DNA from: Eilatimonas milleporae
GTDB lineage: Bacteria; Pseudomonadota; Alphaproteobacteria; Sphingomonadales; Kordiimonadaceae
Assembly (NCBI RefSeq): GCF_003688555.1
Contig: NZ_REFR01000014.1
Location: forward strand, 62,001 to 126,000
Reading direction: 5' to 3'
DNA length: 64,000 nt
Both the position numbers and the translations under genes were made by a program. The notes below the pieces were generated by a model. It searched no databases. It had not been told where the DNA came from and worked only from the letters and a program-made list of their open reading frames with translations. Shown in pieces: positions 37,056 through 46,573 of the stretch (the first letter of the stretch is position 1; each line of letters starts with the position of its first letter).

Positions 37056-37502
37056 ATGCGTCTGCCTGCTACAATCACGGCTCTTTTTCTGTTTGCCGCC
37101 GTCCTCTTTTCAGCACCCGCGACTTACGGGGACACACAGGACACTATAACGATAACGGATGCCTGGGTTCGTCCGACAGGCCAGCGCGCCATGTCTACAG
37201 CGGTATATATGACAATCGCCAATACCGGTAACGCGGAAGCGGTTCTGATCGGGGCATCCAGCAACGCCGCCGAAATTGTACAAATTCACAAGACATCCGA
37301 GGAAAACGGCATCGCCCGCATGCAGCCGGTCGAACGCCTGCCCATTGCCCCCGGTGGAACCGCGTCGCTCAGCCCCGGCGGATACCATATCATGCTGATC
37401 CGCCTTGCCGCTCCCCTGTCGGCAGGGGACGTCATCGAAGTCACCCTGAACTTTGACGGTGGCGGGGATATCACACTTCCCGTAACAGCCGGCAGACCGT
37501 GA
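37056..37502 (+). CDS. Periplasmic copper chaperone PCu(A)C
   Basis: A 148-residue protein with a signal peptide (ITALFLFAAVLFSAPATYG) and the PCu(A)C domain: ITDAWVRPTGQRAMSTAVYMTI, then VQIHKTSEENGIARMQPVE and HIMLI. These hold the H-M-H-M copper ligands (HxxM type). It delivers Cu(I) to the CuA site of cytochrome oxidase. GAAGAGG precedes ATG 37056. The end converges on hemH, which fits assembly of respiratory enzymes. Confidence 0.93.
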   Translation: MRLPATITALFLFAAVLFSAPATYGDTQDTITITDAWVRPTGQRAMSTAVYMTIANTGNAEAVLIGASSNAAEIVQIHKTSEENGIARMQPVERLPIAPGGTASLSPGGYHIMLIRLAAPLSAGDVIEVTLNFDGGGDITLPVTAGRP

Positions 37503-37558
37503 CATCGCCTTAGGCCGCACCCTGATCGGGAACAGCCATCGGCGACGCCCGATAGCTC

Positions 37559-38647
37559 CTAGCTGCCGGACGGCACCCAGCCGGACAGTTCGCGGCGGAC
37601 AAGACGCTCCAGAACGTCCATTCCGGGGTCCGTGTCATTCAGGCAGGGGGCATAGGCGAAATGCGTGCCACCGGCGGCAAGAAAATCTTCCCGCAGTTCG
37701 ATGCTGAGCTCTTCAAGCGTTTCCAGACAATCGGCTGAAAAGGCCGGGGCCAGCAACAGAATACGCTTGATACCGTCAGCCGCCAGCGCCTCGACGCTTT
37801 CATCGGTGTAGGGGCCGACCCATTTGGTCGGCCCGACCCGGCTCTGATAGGTCGTCATCAGGACACCGTCTTCCAGACCAAGGGCCTGTTGCAGCAGGCG
37901 GGACGTTTTCTTGCACTGGCAGGGATAGGGATCACCCTTGTCCCAGTAGGCTTGCGGTATCGAATGATAGGACGCGATGATCCGTTCCGGCTGCCAGTCC
38001 AGACCGGCCGTGGTCGCGCGCACCGACGAGGCCAGGGCCTCGATGAAGAAATCGGCATCGTGATAAGGGGGCATTGTCCGCACGGCAGGCTGCCAGCGCA
38101 TGCGGCCGAGCACCTCAAAGGCTTTGTCGTAGGACGATGCGCTTGTCGTCGCGCTGTAATGGGGATACAGCGCAAACAGCAATATCCGGTCGCAACCTTT
38201 TTCCCGCAGGGCCTGAAGACCGGTTTCGATCGATGGCTGGCCATAACGGAACGCCCAGGTCACATGGACCGTATCGCCCATGCGGTCCTGCATCTTTTCC
38301 GCCTGTGCGCGGGTAATGGTCCGCAAGGGGGATTCGTAAGGGTCCTCATTCCAGATGGAGGCATAGGCCCGCGCGGAACGGGCGGACCGGAATGTCAGGA
38401 TGGGGCCGTGCAGGATCGGCAACCACAACAGACGCGGCACCTCGATAACGCGGGGATCTGACAGAAACTCCGCCAGATAGCGCCGGGTCGCCCAGTATGT
38501 CGGCGCATCGGGTGTCCCGAGGGCAATCATCAGCACCCCCGTGCGCCCCTGTGCGATTTCGGGATGATCCGCCGGCGCATGTGCCGGAACCGTGGCAAAG
38601 GCCGTATCCGGCACAGCTTTCGTCCGCATGTCGGTTTCAGACGCCAT
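37559..38647 (-). CDS. hemH: Ferrochelatase
   Basis: A 362-residue enzyme that inserts Fe(II) into protoporphyrin IX. It has TGVLMIALGTPDAPTYWATRRYL, FRYGQPSIETGLQALREKG, LFALYPHYSATT, SYHSIPQAYWDKGDPY with the catalytic histidine, YQSRVGPTKWVGPYTDE, and APAFSADCLETLEEL, all hallmarks. An N-terminal extension of 35 residues precedes the core. ATG 38647 has AGGAGA seven bases upstream. Confidence 0.95.
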   Translation of the reverse strand: MASETDMRTKAVPDTAFATVPAHAPADHPEIAQGRTGVLMIALGTPDAPTYWATRRYLAEFLSDPRVIEVPRLLWLPILHGPILTFRSARSARAYASIWNEDPYESPLRTITRAQAEKMQDRMGDTVHVTWAFRYGQPSIETGLQALREKGCDRILLFALYPHYSATTSASSYDKAFEVLGRMRWQPAVRTMPPYHDADFFIEALASSVRATTAGLDWQPERIIASYHSIPQAYWDKGDPYPCQCKKTSRLLQQALGLEDGVLMTTYQSRVGPTKWVGPYTDESVEALAADGIKRILLLAPAFSADCLETLEELSIELREDFLAAGGTHFAYAPCLNDTDPGMDVLERLVRRELSGWVPSGS

Positions 38648-38760
38648 TGGCAAGTCTCCTTGAACAAAACATCAGGGAACAAAACACGGGGGCCACCGTC
38701 CGACGGCTGTAACAAATCAGCATGTATCTGAGAAGCCTGTTGGGCTTTGGAGTGTCCGTT

Positions 38761-39876
38761 CTATTTGAGGATACGCACCAGCATCGACCCCGGTTCACGC
38801 AAGGGGTCGGTGGCCAGCGCCAGCACCGCGCCCGCATGGGGTGCCGTGTAACGCTCGATTTCGCGTCCAAACGGATCATAAAGGGTCGCGACATGCTGCC
38901 CTTTGGCGACAGCCTCTAAAAGGGCGACATGGATCACCGCGATCCCGCCGGTTTTCGTGTAGATATTGCTGTAATGGGTGCCGATGACCGGCTGTTTTTC
39001 CGCGTAGACAACGGTGCCGGCGATCATACCCCGCAGCCGCATCACATTTTCCACGCCAGCAATGGCGCGGGAGACCAGCGTTTCCTGAAAACGTTTCGGG
39101 GCACCGATCTCGAAAGTGACGGCGGGGACGCCACTGGCCAGAAGCGTTGTCTCAAGGGTGCCGTTTTCTCCGGCGTCCTTTTTGATGATGTCCGGCATCA
39201 GGGCCCGGGCCAGGCTTTCCGCCTGTGGATTGTCAAAATCGGCAAACACGAACAGGGGATATTCCAGCCCCCGCGTTTGGGTATGCAGGTCGATTGCCAG
39301 GTCGAACCGGCCCTTGAAAATCCTTTTCCACACCGTGCCGGCATAGAGACCCGCCGGTCCGCCCCCCTTGGTCCGTCCCGGCAGGCTGCGGTTCAGGTCC
39401 ACCATGAAACCGCCCCCGGTGGATCCGACAAAATGCCGGTTGTTGGCAATCATGCCCGGTCTGTTGATACCCGGCACCGCCACCAGAATACCGGCCAGAC
39501 TGTCCGTGTCCAGACGGGCCGTCAGGCGGTGGATGACGGCGATACCGTTCAGCTCATCACCGTGTATGCCCGCCGCCAGCGCCAGTTTCGGGCCGGGCTT
39601 TTCCCCTTTAAGGATGATCACCGGCACATGGACGGGGTCGCCCGTGTTGCGCGCCCCGACGCGCACGTAAAAAAGATGCCGGCCCGGTGACAGGCTTTTC
39701 AAATCCAGAGCGCTGACAACAGGCACCCCGAGAAGCCGGTCCCCCGTATCGTGGGGAATCCGGTCCGTAACGATGGTCGTCGGGTCTGGAAGCGGTGTGT
39801 CCATAGCGCGCAGCGGCAGTGTCGTGACAGACAACGCCCACAGGACAAATACTCTCAAAAAAAGCGACCTGAACAT
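38761..39876 (-). CDS. Exported succinylglutamate desuccinylase/aspartoacylase-family zinc enzyme
   Basis: A protein of about 371 residues with a signal peptide (MFRSLFLRVFVLWALSVTTLP). The M14-like zinc site is GIHGDELNGIAVI (HxxE) plus the later IDLHTQTRGLEYPLF (third ligand His), and SGVPAVTFEIGAPKRFQE follows. The AstE/AspA family removes acyl groups from amino acids; an exported member might act on peptides or N-acyl compounds. ATG 39876 is taken since it begins the signal; 39915 is an alternative. Its 5' end faces the cation transporter gene. Confidence 0.83.
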   Translation of the reverse strand: MFRSLFLRVFVLWALSVTTLPLRAMDTPLPDPTTIVTDRIPHDTGDRLLGVPVVSALDLKSLSPGRHLFYVRVGARNTGDPVHVPVIILKGEKPGPKLALAAGIHGDELNGIAVIHRLTARLDTDSLAGILVAVPGINRPGMIANNRHFVGSTGGGFMVDLNRSLPGRTKGGGPAGLYAGTVWKRIFKGRFDLAIDLHTQTRGLEYPLFVFADFDNPQAESLARALMPDIIKKDAGENGTLETTLLASGVPAVTFEIGAPKRFQETLVSRAIAGVENVMRLRGMIAGTVVYAEKQPVIGTHYSNIYTKTGGIAVIHVALLEAVAKGQHVATLYDPFGREIERYTAPHAGAVLALATDPLREPGSMLVRILK

Positions 39877-40041
39877 GAAAGAGCTTGATCTAACCTTTGT
39901 CTGAAAAACCGCCATATGGTGGCGGCCCGTATGGATACCGTCAAGTCAGGCAGAGAGCGCAACACCTTGCCAGCAAGCCCTTTGCTGTGCCTTAATTATT
40001 ATTGCCGTTCGCTGTTTTGCGGCAGGACAGGGAGACATAGC

Positions 40042-40680
40042 ATGGGCGCAGGATGCGCGCATCATGAACCGGTTTTCGATGGGCGCGACCCGGCGTTTCG
40101 ACGGGCGCTTCTGGCCGTGATCGCCATCAATGCCGGGATGTTTCTGATCGAAATGCCCATGGGATTTGTTGGGGCGTCGCAGGCGCTCAAGGCCGACGCC
40201 CTCGATTTTCTCGGGGACACCGCCACCTATGCGATGTCGCTTGCCGTTATCGGCTCCAGCATCATGGTCCGCTCGGCCGCCGCGATGATCAAAGGCATCA
40301 GTCTCAGCGTAATGGGGTTGGGCGTACTGGGTCTCGCACTCTACAGGGTCTTTGTTCTGGCGGAACCCGCAGCCCCCATCATGGGGTCGGTTGCCGTGGC
40401 GGCGCTGGTGGCGAATCTGGCCAGTGTACTGATTTTGATGCGTTTCCGCGATGGGGACTCAAATGTCCGCTCCGTCTGGCTTTGCAGCCGCAATGACGCC
40501 ATCGGCAATGTGGCGGTGCTGATCGCCGCCGGGGCGGTATGGCTGACAGGGACACGCTGGCCGGACCTGATTGTCGCCGGTTTCATGGCAAGCCTGTTTC
40601 TGCTCAATTCCGTCAGCATCGTCCGGCAGGCCCATGGCGAACGGCAGTCGGCCCGGCTGATATCCCAGCCGGGCGAATAA
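40042..40680 (+). CDS. Short CDF-family cation transporter
   Basis: A 212-residue membrane protein of about six helices with the cation diffusion facilitator core: FLIEMPMGFVGASQALKADALDFLGDTATYAMSLAV (DxxxD site) and, in helix 5, CSRNDAIGNVAVLIAA (NDxxxN). The cytoplasmic C-terminal domain of usual CDF proteins (about 300 residues) is absent. AGGGAGA precedes ATG 40042. The N-terminus carries MGAGCAHHEP, a possible metal-binding Cys-His-His. Zn, Fe or other metals are possible; the metal is unknown. Confidence 0.85.
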   Translation: MGAGCAHHEPVFDGRDPAFRRALLAVIAINAGMFLIEMPMGFVGASQALKADALDFLGDTATYAMSLAVIGSSIMVRSAAAMIKGISLSVMGLGVLGLALYRVFVLAEPAAPIMGSVAVAALVANLASVLILMRFRDGDSNVRSVWLCSRNDAIGNVAVLIAAGAVWLTGTRWPDLIVAGFMASLFLLNSVSIVRQAHGERQSARLISQPGE

Positions 40681-40818
40681 CACCGCCACCCGAAAGGGCT
40701 GTGGTCTGCGCCAGGCTTCCCGAAGGGCCAAAATCCGCTGATCCATAACAGGGTTGGACGCGTACCTGTGACCGACGTGTCCTTTATCCTGTTATGTAAC
40801 ATTTGCGGAATCCTGCGT

Positions 40819-42165
40819 GTGACCCATCCAAAGTATCGAATAGCAATTGTCGGATCCGGCATCGCCGGCCTGTCCGCCGCGTGGCTTCTGTCCAGACACC
40901 ATGAGGTCCATCTGTTCGAGGCGGACACGCGCCTTGGCGGGCACAGCAACACGGTCACGGTCATGACAGCCGCCGGCCCCCTTGCGATCGATACGGGATT
41001 TATCGTTTTCAATGACCGCACCTATCCCAATCTTGTGCCTTTGTTCGACACGCTGGGCGTGACCAGCGTCAAAAGCGATATGTCCTTTTCCGTGTCCAGC
41101 GGCGGCGGGGCGTTTGAGTATGCCGGCAGCGATATCCACGGCCTGATGGCGCAGAAACGCAATCTGGTCCGGCCCCGCTTCTGGTCGATGATACGCGACC
41201 TGATGCGGTTTTACCGCGAGGCGGCCGAAGACGGGCGGCATCCGTCCGCCATGCAGCAAAGGCTTGGCGCCTATCTGACGGAAAAGGGGTATGGCAAAGC
41301 CTTCCGTGAGGATCACATCCTGCCCATGGCGGCCGCCATATGGTCCACCGGCGATGCCCGGATAGATGACTTCCCGCTGGCGGCCCTGACCCGCTTTTTC
41401 GATCATCACGGTCTTTTGAACCTGTCGGACAGGCCACAGTGGCGCACCCTTGTCGGCGGTGCGAAAACCTATGTGGCGGAAATGGCCAAACCCCTTGGAC
41501 GGCGCGTGCACCTTAACCATGCGGTCCGCAGTATCGCGCGGGGCCCCGGCACCGTCCGTCTGACCACCCAGGATGGCATCGCGGATGATTTCGACCATGT
41601 GGTCATCGCCGCCCATGCCGACCAGGCCCTGGCCATGCTGGACGACCCGACAGAGGATGAGCGGAACCTGCTCGGCGCTTTTCAATACAGCCGGAACCGG
41701 GCCGTCCTGCACAGCGACCCGGCCCTGATGCCGCGCCGCAAGGCGGCCTGGGCCAGTTGGAATGCCCTCCGGGAAAAGGACGGTGCTGACGCCCCCGAAA
41801 AGGTCTGTGTCAGCTACTGGATGAACCGGCTTCAGCCCATCGGCAGACAGCAGGATTTTTTCGTCACCCTCAACCCGGTCCATGAGCCGGACGCGGTGCA
41901 TTACGAGACGCAGTACACGCACCCCCTGTTCGACAGCCGTGCCATGATGGCCCAGCGGGAATTGTGGTCCCTGCAGGGGGGGCGGCGAACGTGGTTCTGC
42001 GGTGCCCATTTCGGCTATGGCTTCCATGAGGACGGCGTGCAAAGCGGCCTCGCGGTGGCCGAGGCGATCGGCGGCGTCACCCGGCCCTGGCGGGTACCGG
42101 ACGAAAACGGCCGGGTGATGGCCCTCGCCGAGGCGAACACCCCGCTCAGGCGGGCAGCGGAATGA
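40819..42165 (+). CDS. FAD-dependent amine-oxidase-like protein (COG2907 type)
   Basis: A 448-residue flavoprotein: dinucleotide motif IAIVGSGIAGLSAAWLLS with the acidic end in FEADTRLGGHSNTVTV, GFIVFNDRTYPNLVPLF, and a C-terminal FAD-contact segment WFCGAHFGYGFHEDG. It resembles phytoene-desaturase/amine-oxidase-type oxidoreductases. The start is set at GTG 40819 (GGAA upstream, conventional N-terminus); 40768 would add 17 hydrophobic residues. It heads the operon with DUF1365 and cyclopropane synthase genes by a 4-base overlap. Such clusters act on unsaturated lipids in other proteobacteria and belong to the sigma-E/ChrR singlet-oxygen regulon in Rhodobacter sphaeroides. Confidence 0.87.
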   Translation: MTHPKYRIAIVGSGIAGLSAAWLLSRHHEVHLFEADTRLGGHSNTVTVMTAAGPLAIDTGFIVFNDRTYPNLVPLFDTLGVTSVKSDMSFSVSSGGGAFEYAGSDIHGLMAQKRNLVRPRFWSMIRDLMRFYREAAEDGRHPSAMQQRLGAYLTEKGYGKAFREDHILPMAAAIWSTGDARIDDFPLAALTRFFDHHGLLNLSDRPQWRTLVGGAKTYVAEMAKPLGRRVHLNHAVRSIARGPGTVRLTTQDGIADDFDHVVIAAHADQALAMLDDPTEDERNLLGAFQYSRNRAVLHSDPALMPRRKAAWASWNALREKDGADAPEKVCVSYWMNRLQPIGRQQDFFVTLNPVHEPDAVHYETQYTHPLFDSRAMMAQRELWSLQGGRRTWFCGAHFGYGFHEDGVQSGLAVAEAIGGVTRPWRVPDENGRVMALAEANTPLRRAAE

Positions 42166-43001
42166 CGGCGGTCCCGGCAGACGGGACCGACAGCGCCCTT
42201 TACGAGGGCGTCGTCACCCATATGCGTCACAAACCGAAGAAACACGGCCTGCGCTACAGGGTTTTTTCCCTGCTGATCGACCTTGACGAGATGGAGGCCC
42301 TTAGCCGGCGCCTGCGCTTCCTTTCGCTGGAACGGTTCAATCTGTTCTCATTGTACAGCGGCGATTACGGCACCGGCGGCGACCGCTCCCTCAAGGACCA
42401 GATCACAGGCCTGCTCAGACAGAACGGTGTCGATCTTGAGGGCGGGCGCATCCACATGCTCGCCTACCCCCGCATGCTGGGATATGTCTTCAATCCCTTG
42501 TGCGTCTATTTCTGCCACGACCGGGCGCACAGGCTGGCCGCCATCCTGTATGAGGTGCACAACACCTTCGGCGAACGTCACAATTACCTGTTCCGCGTGG
42601 ACGGTGACAGGGACGGTGACACCATTGCCGCCCACAGCGCCGACAAATGCTTTTATGTCTCGCCGTTTCAGTCCGTGGACGGGCGCTATGTTTTCAAACT
42701 GGCCCTGCCGGGCGAAAAACTGGCGCTATCCATCCGCGCCGAAGACGCATCCGGCGGGCATCTGACGGCCGCCTTCACCGCCCGGCGCAGACCGCTAACC
42801 GACAGAAATCTTCTCGGCCTCGCCATAAAACTGCCTCTCATGACGCTCAAGGTGATCGCCGGCATTCACTGGCATGCCCTGCGCCTGTGGCTGAAGGGTC
42901 TGAAAATATACAGGCACGGCGACCGTCATGATCATGGCACCAGCATGGCCTGTCCGGTGAAGACCGATACCACTGAAATGATTGGGGAACAGAATTCATG
43001 A
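42162..43001 (+). CDS. DUF1365 family protein
   Basis: A 279-residue cytoplasmic protein: ALYEGVVTHMRHKPKKHGLRYRVFSLLIDLDE at the N-terminus and LAYPRMLGYVFNPLCVYFC, EVHNTFGERHNYLF and CFYVSPFQSVDGRYVFKL, diagnostic for DUF1365. No activity is proven; the family almost always sits beside cyclopropane synthase. It overlaps the FAD protein stop and the cfa start by four bases each, so all three are translationally coupled. Confidence 0.92.
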   Translation: MTAVPADGTDSALYEGVVTHMRHKPKKHGLRYRVFSLLIDLDEMEALSRRLRFLSLERFNLFSLYSGDYGTGGDRSLKDQITGLLRQNGVDLEGGRIHMLAYPRMLGYVFNPLCVYFCHDRAHRLAAILYEVHNTFGERHNYLFRVDGDRDGDTIAAHSADKCFYVSPFQSVDGRYVFKLALPGEKLALSIRAEDASGGHLTAAFTARRRPLTDRNLLGLAIKLPLMTLKVIAGIHWHALRLWLKGLKIYRHGDRHDHGTSMACPVKTDTTEMIGEQNS

Positions 43002-44242
43002 GTGACCGCACATTCCGCACCGGCCCGGATATCGCCGCACCCTTCCCGCCCATGGCGCAGCGATTTGCCGCCATGCTCGGCCGGGTGCTGCAAAGGGCGG
43101 ACACCGGCGCGATCCGGATCGACCTGCCGGACGGCCGCACCCTGAAAAAACAGGCCAGCGGACAGGGCCCTTCCGCCCATCTGGCCATCCGCGACTGGCG
43201 CGCCCTGAAAAAATTGTTTTTCGGCGGCCACAACGGCTTCGCCGAGGCCTATATGGACGGCCTGATCGACATGGTGTCGCCGACGGACCTGTTCCATTGG
43301 TTTCTCGCCAATGAGCGGGCGCTGGCCGGCGGCACCATGGGTCCGCGCGTCGGCCGGTTCATGCAAAGGCTGTATCACATCATGCGGCCCAACAGCCGCA
43401 GGGGCGCCCAGCGGAACATCGCCTACCATTACGATCTGGGAAACAGCTTCTATGAAAGCTGGCTGGATGACAGCATGACCTATTCCTCGGCCCTGTTCGA
43501 GCGTATGGACGCCCCCCTCGAAGCGGCGCAGCACAGCAAATACCGCACCCATGCGGACTGGCTGGACCTGACGCCGGGCATGGATGTTCTGGAGATCGGC
43601 TGCGGCTGGGGCGGCTTTGCCGAGGTCGCGGTCCGGGAGTACGGCGCCAGACACACGGGCATCACAATTTCCCGCGCCCAGCATGACTTCGCCAAGACAC
43701 GCCTGACAGCACTCGGCGCGCCCGAGGCAATCCGTTTTCAGGACTACCGCGACACCGGCGGGCTGTATGACCGAATCGCCTCCATTGAAATGTTCGAGGC
43801 CATCGGCGAGCGTCAATGGCCGGTTTTCTTCGACACCATCCGCAAAAGACTGAAACCGGGCGGCATGGCCACGGTCCAGGTCATCACGATCGAGGAAGAC
43901 AGGTTCAAACGCTACCGCGGTGGCGCCGATTTCATTCAGCGCTACATTTTCCCGGGCGGTATGCTGCCCAGCCCCGAACGCTTCCAAGCAGCGGCCGAGG
44001 CCGCCGGTCTGGTCATCGACAAAACCCTGACCTTCGGCCGATCCTATGCGGAAACATTGCGGCGCTGGCGCGACCGCTTCGACGCGGCCTGGCCCAGGCT
44101 GGTCGATCTGGGATTCGACGAAAGGTTCCGCCGCATGTGGCTGTATTATCTGACATATTGCGAGGCCGGTTTCGACGCGGGCAGCATCGATGTGGCGATT
44201 TATCGCCTCAGGCCTGAACCGAACGGCCACCCGGCCGCGTAA
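42998..44242 (+). CDS. cfa: Cyclopropane-fatty-acyl-phospholipid synthase family methyltransferase
   Basis: A 414-residue SAM-dependent enzyme that methylates the double bond of unsaturated acyl chains in phospholipids. Features: LKKLFFGGHNGFAEAYMDG, HYDLGNSFYESWLDDSMTYSSALF, SAM motif I VLEIGCGWGGFAEVAV, GITISRAQHDFA, and YIFPGGMLPS. Products may be cyclopropane, methyl or furan acids; by eye the paralogue type cannot be fixed. It sits with FAD oxidase and DUF1365, a context seen around 10-methyl/furan fatty-acid enzymes. Confidence 0.92.
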   Translation: MSDRTFRTGPDIAAPFPPMAQRFAAMLGRVLQRADTGAIRIDLPDGRTLKKQASGQGPSAHLAIRDWRALKKLFFGGHNGFAEAYMDGLIDMVSPTDLFHWFLANERALAGGTMGPRVGRFMQRLYHIMRPNSRRGAQRNIAYHYDLGNSFYESWLDDSMTYSSALFERMDAPLEAAQHSKYRTHADWLDLTPGMDVLEIGCGWGGFAEVAVREYGARHTGITISRAQHDFAKTRLTALGAPEAIRFQDYRDTGGLYDRIASIEMFEAIGERQWPVFFDTIRKRLKPGGMATVQVITIEEDRFKRYRGGADFIQRYIFPGGMLPSPERFQAAAEAAGLVIDKTLTFGRSYAETLRRWRDRFDAAWPRLVDLGFDERFRRMWLYYLTYCEAGFDAGSIDVAIYRLRPEPNGHPAA

Positions 44243-44278
44243 TATTCCCTGAGAAAAGTATTCCAGAGGACCAAAGCA

Positions 44279-44821
44279 ATGACAGCACGGATGTTGGGCG
44301 TGTTCATGATCGTCTGGACGCTGATGGGATGTGCATCCATGAAGATCGAAGACTTCGCCGACCGTCAGCCGGTTTTTGAACTGGAAGAATATTTTCTGGG
44401 GCAGACACGGGCGTACGGCCTGTTCGAAGACCGCGGCGGCAATATCAAGGCGGAATTTACCGTCGACATCGTCGGCACGATGGAGGGCGACACCCTGGTT
44501 CTGGACGAGGATTTTTCCTATGCCTCGGGCCGGAAGGAACAGCGCACATGGCGTATCCGGCGCACGGGCCCGGCATCCTATGTGGGCACCGCCGCCGATG
44601 TGGTGGGCGAGGCCGAGGGCCGCATCGCCGGCAATGCGTTGAACTGGAAATACCTTCTGGACCTGGACACGGGAGACGGCGATACCATCAGGCTGCGCTT
44701 CGACGACTGGATGTTCCTGCAGGAAGACGGCGTTCTGCTGAACCGGGCGCGCCTCAGCAAGTTCGGTTTCCATGTCGGCAGCGTCACCATATCCTTCCGC
44801 AAGGTGGACGCCGGCTCTTAA
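44279..44821 (+). CDS. DUF3833 lipoprotein
   Basis: A 180-residue lipoprotein with lipobox LMGC. The mature part begins SMKIEDFADRQPVFELEEYFLGQTRAYGLFEDRGG, the DUF3833 hallmark, and is beta-rich (RKEQRTWRIRRTG, WKYLLDLDTGDGDTIRLRFDDWMFLQEDG). The function is unknown; the family is found with cfa and DUF1365. It lies 36 bases behind cfa and converges on the SDR gene. Confidence 0.9.
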   Translation: MTARMLGVFMIVWTLMGCASMKIEDFADRQPVFELEEYFLGQTRAYGLFEDRGGNIKAEFTVDIVGTMEGDTLVLDEDFSYASGRKEQRTWRIRRTGPASYVGTAADVVGEAEGRIAGNALNWKYLLDLDTGDGDTIRLRFDDWMFLQEDGVLLNRARLSKFGFHVGSVTISFRKVDAGS

Positions 44822-44854
44822 AGCCTAATCCCCCTACCCTGATCCTTTCCCATT

Positions 44855-45604
44855 CTAATCCTGCGACCGGATCAGTTTTTTCGTGATCGCGAAATAAACC
44901 CTTCCCGGCAGGATACTGAGAAATTTCAGCGCCCCCACAAAGGGCCAGGGGAAGGCCACATCCCATTTGCCGGCCTTCAGCCCGGCGATGATCCTGCGCG
45001 CGGCGTCCTCCGGTTCCAGAAGCTGCGGCATGGAAAAATCATTCCTGTCCGTCAAGCGCGTCCGGACGAAACCGGGATTGACGATCGAGAGCCTCACCCC
45101 CGCCTGTGCCAGCTCGTTATGGAGGGATTCGGCCAGATTGATCAGCGCCGCCTTGGTCGGACCGTACCCGGCCGCCCCCGGCAGGCCGCGATACCCCGAC
45201 GGCGAGGCGACAATGGCGATATGTCCGCGCCGCTCGTCCGCCAGCCTGCGCGCAAGCGGCGCCAGGACATTGACGATGCCCTCATAATTGACACGCATCA
45301 TCCAGGCCGCTTTTTCCGCGTCGAAGGTGTCCAGATACATGGGCTCGTAAACGGCGGCATTCAGGATCACCAGGTCGGGGACCCGCGTCATGTCGGCGAC
45401 AGTGCTCTCGCAGGCGGCGCGGTCCACCACGTCCAGCGCCAGGGCGGCGATACGGTCGTTTTCGCCGGCCAGGGCGGCCAGCCTGTCGGCGGACCGGGCG
45501 CTGACGACCACCGGGATATCGTCGGCGGCCAGCGCGCGTGCGACCTCGGCGCCGATGCCGGTACTGCCGCCGACGATCCAGGCATCCCGCCACCGTACGG
45601 CCAT
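44855..45604 (-). CDS. Short-chain dehydrogenase/reductase
   Basis: A 249-residue SDR. The cofactor motif is WIVGGSTGIGAEVARALA, NNAG-like NAAVYEP, catalytic serine in VASPSGYRG and the YxxxK in AAGYGPTKAALINLAESL. C-terminal SIVNPGFVRTRLTDRNDFSMP is SDR-typical. Substrate unknown; related SDRs lie in the same lipid cluster in other alphaproteobacteria. It starts directly after the DUF6134-like gene stop (TAGATG). Confidence 0.9.
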   Translation of the reverse strand: MAVRWRDAWIVGGSTGIGAEVARALAADDIPVVVSARSADRLAALAGENDRIAALALDVVDRAACESTVADMTRVPDLVILNAAVYEPMYLDTFDAEKAAWMMRVNYEGIVNVLAPLARRLADERRGHIAIVASPSGYRGLPGAAGYGPTKAALINLAESLHNELAQAGVRLSIVNPGFVRTRLTDRNDFSMPQLLEPEDAARRIIAGLKAGKWDVAFPWPFVGALKFLSILPGRVYFAITKKLIRSQD

Positions 45605-46450
45605 CTAGCCGTCCTTTCCGCACTGACGGCAGACATAGCGCACCGTGGACCCGTCCTTGCCCTTGAACTGCAGCCCGACCCAGCGCCCGGCCTCGTCATA
45701 CCAGACCTGATTGTCCAGATCGCCTTCATACTGATACTTCAGGGCCCGGCGCGGGCCGGTACCGGTGGGCACGGATTCCCACTGCACCGGGCGAATGTTC
45801 ACATCGTCCATGGCACCGGTCAGCGTGTTCAGGACCTGGTGCTGATCCACCACGCCCACATGCCAGTGATCCGTGGGATACAGGGTTTCGGGATTGTCGG
45901 CGCTGAGGCTTTCGCCTTTCGGCGTGGTCCAGGAAAAAATGTCCCCGTCCCGCAGGCCTTCCAGCACCCGGCGTTTTCGGCCCTGTTTGACCTTTGCTTC
46001 GAGCAGCTTCAGGCCGCTTTCATCCCACACCGCTTCGGAATGGTAATCCAGCTTGAACGCGGTGATGAAGAGGACCTTCACCTTCAGGTCCAGATCGTTG
46101 ACAACCAGCAGGCCGTCGTCGGCCGGTTCGAAACGGGTGACATGTTCTCCGATTTTCTTGCCCTTGCGGATCACGTCGAAAATGATCGGCCCGTCATAAA
46201 GAGCCGCCTGATGCGCCGGTTCCGGCACGGCGGCAAAACCGCTTTCGGGCGGGACCGCGGCCGCGGAGACCTCTGTCCCGAGCAGGATAAGACCGGCGAT
46301 CAGCGATGAAACAGGACCCACGACTTTCGACCTCCACACCATCCACCATACGCGGCGCCGGGCGCGGCGGATGACCCTGCCTGCCAAAACACCCGCCAAG
46401 GATCGCCGGGAAAAGGAACGTCGCGGGTCCGTGTCCATCACGGTATACAT
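45605..46450 (-). CDS. Exported DUF6134/DUF3108-like protein
   Basis: A protein of up to 281 residues with a basic N-terminus, a hydrophobic export signal ([16 protein letters not shown]) and a beta-rich mature part: [85 protein letters not shown]. It ends with a CxxC pair (VCRQCG). The family has no known activity. The start is unclear: 46450, 46438 or the later 46342, which would give a shorter leader. Coupled to the SDR gene. Confidence 0.75.
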   Translation of the reverse strand: MYTVMDTDPRRSFSRRSLAGVLAGRVIRRARRRVWWMVWRSKVVGPVSSLIAGLILLGTEVSAAAVPPESGFAAVPEPAHQAALYDGPIIFDVIRKGKKIGEHVTRFEPADDGLLVVNDLDLKVKVLFITAFKLDYHSEAVWDESGLKLLEAKVKQGRKRRVLEGLRDGDIFSWTTPKGESLSADNPETLYPTDHWHVGVVDQHQVLNTLTGAMDDVNIRPVQWESVPTGTGPRRALKYQYEGDLDNQVWYDEAGRWVGLQFKGKDGSTVRYVCRQCGKDG

Positions 46451-46573
46451 ACGGCACGAGACGGTCTTCCGTTTGACCTTTGCGCCCGCGCGCCCCTAAA
46501 AGAGCAGGTTCGGTATTATTGCCGTCCCGGTCACACAATCACAAGCGCGGACGCAACATTGTCGCGAGGGGTC

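Noticed and set aside
40739-40766. Sigma-E type promoter TGATC-N18-GTACC before the FAD-protein cluster
   Set aside because: The -35-like TGATC is present, but the -10 does not match the TAAGA of the Rhodobacter sigma-E sites; too weak to list.
42932-44773. Long minus-strand frame of 613 codons opposite cfa and DUF3833
   Set aside because: Antisense shadow of two clear genes that have complete motifs on the plus strand.
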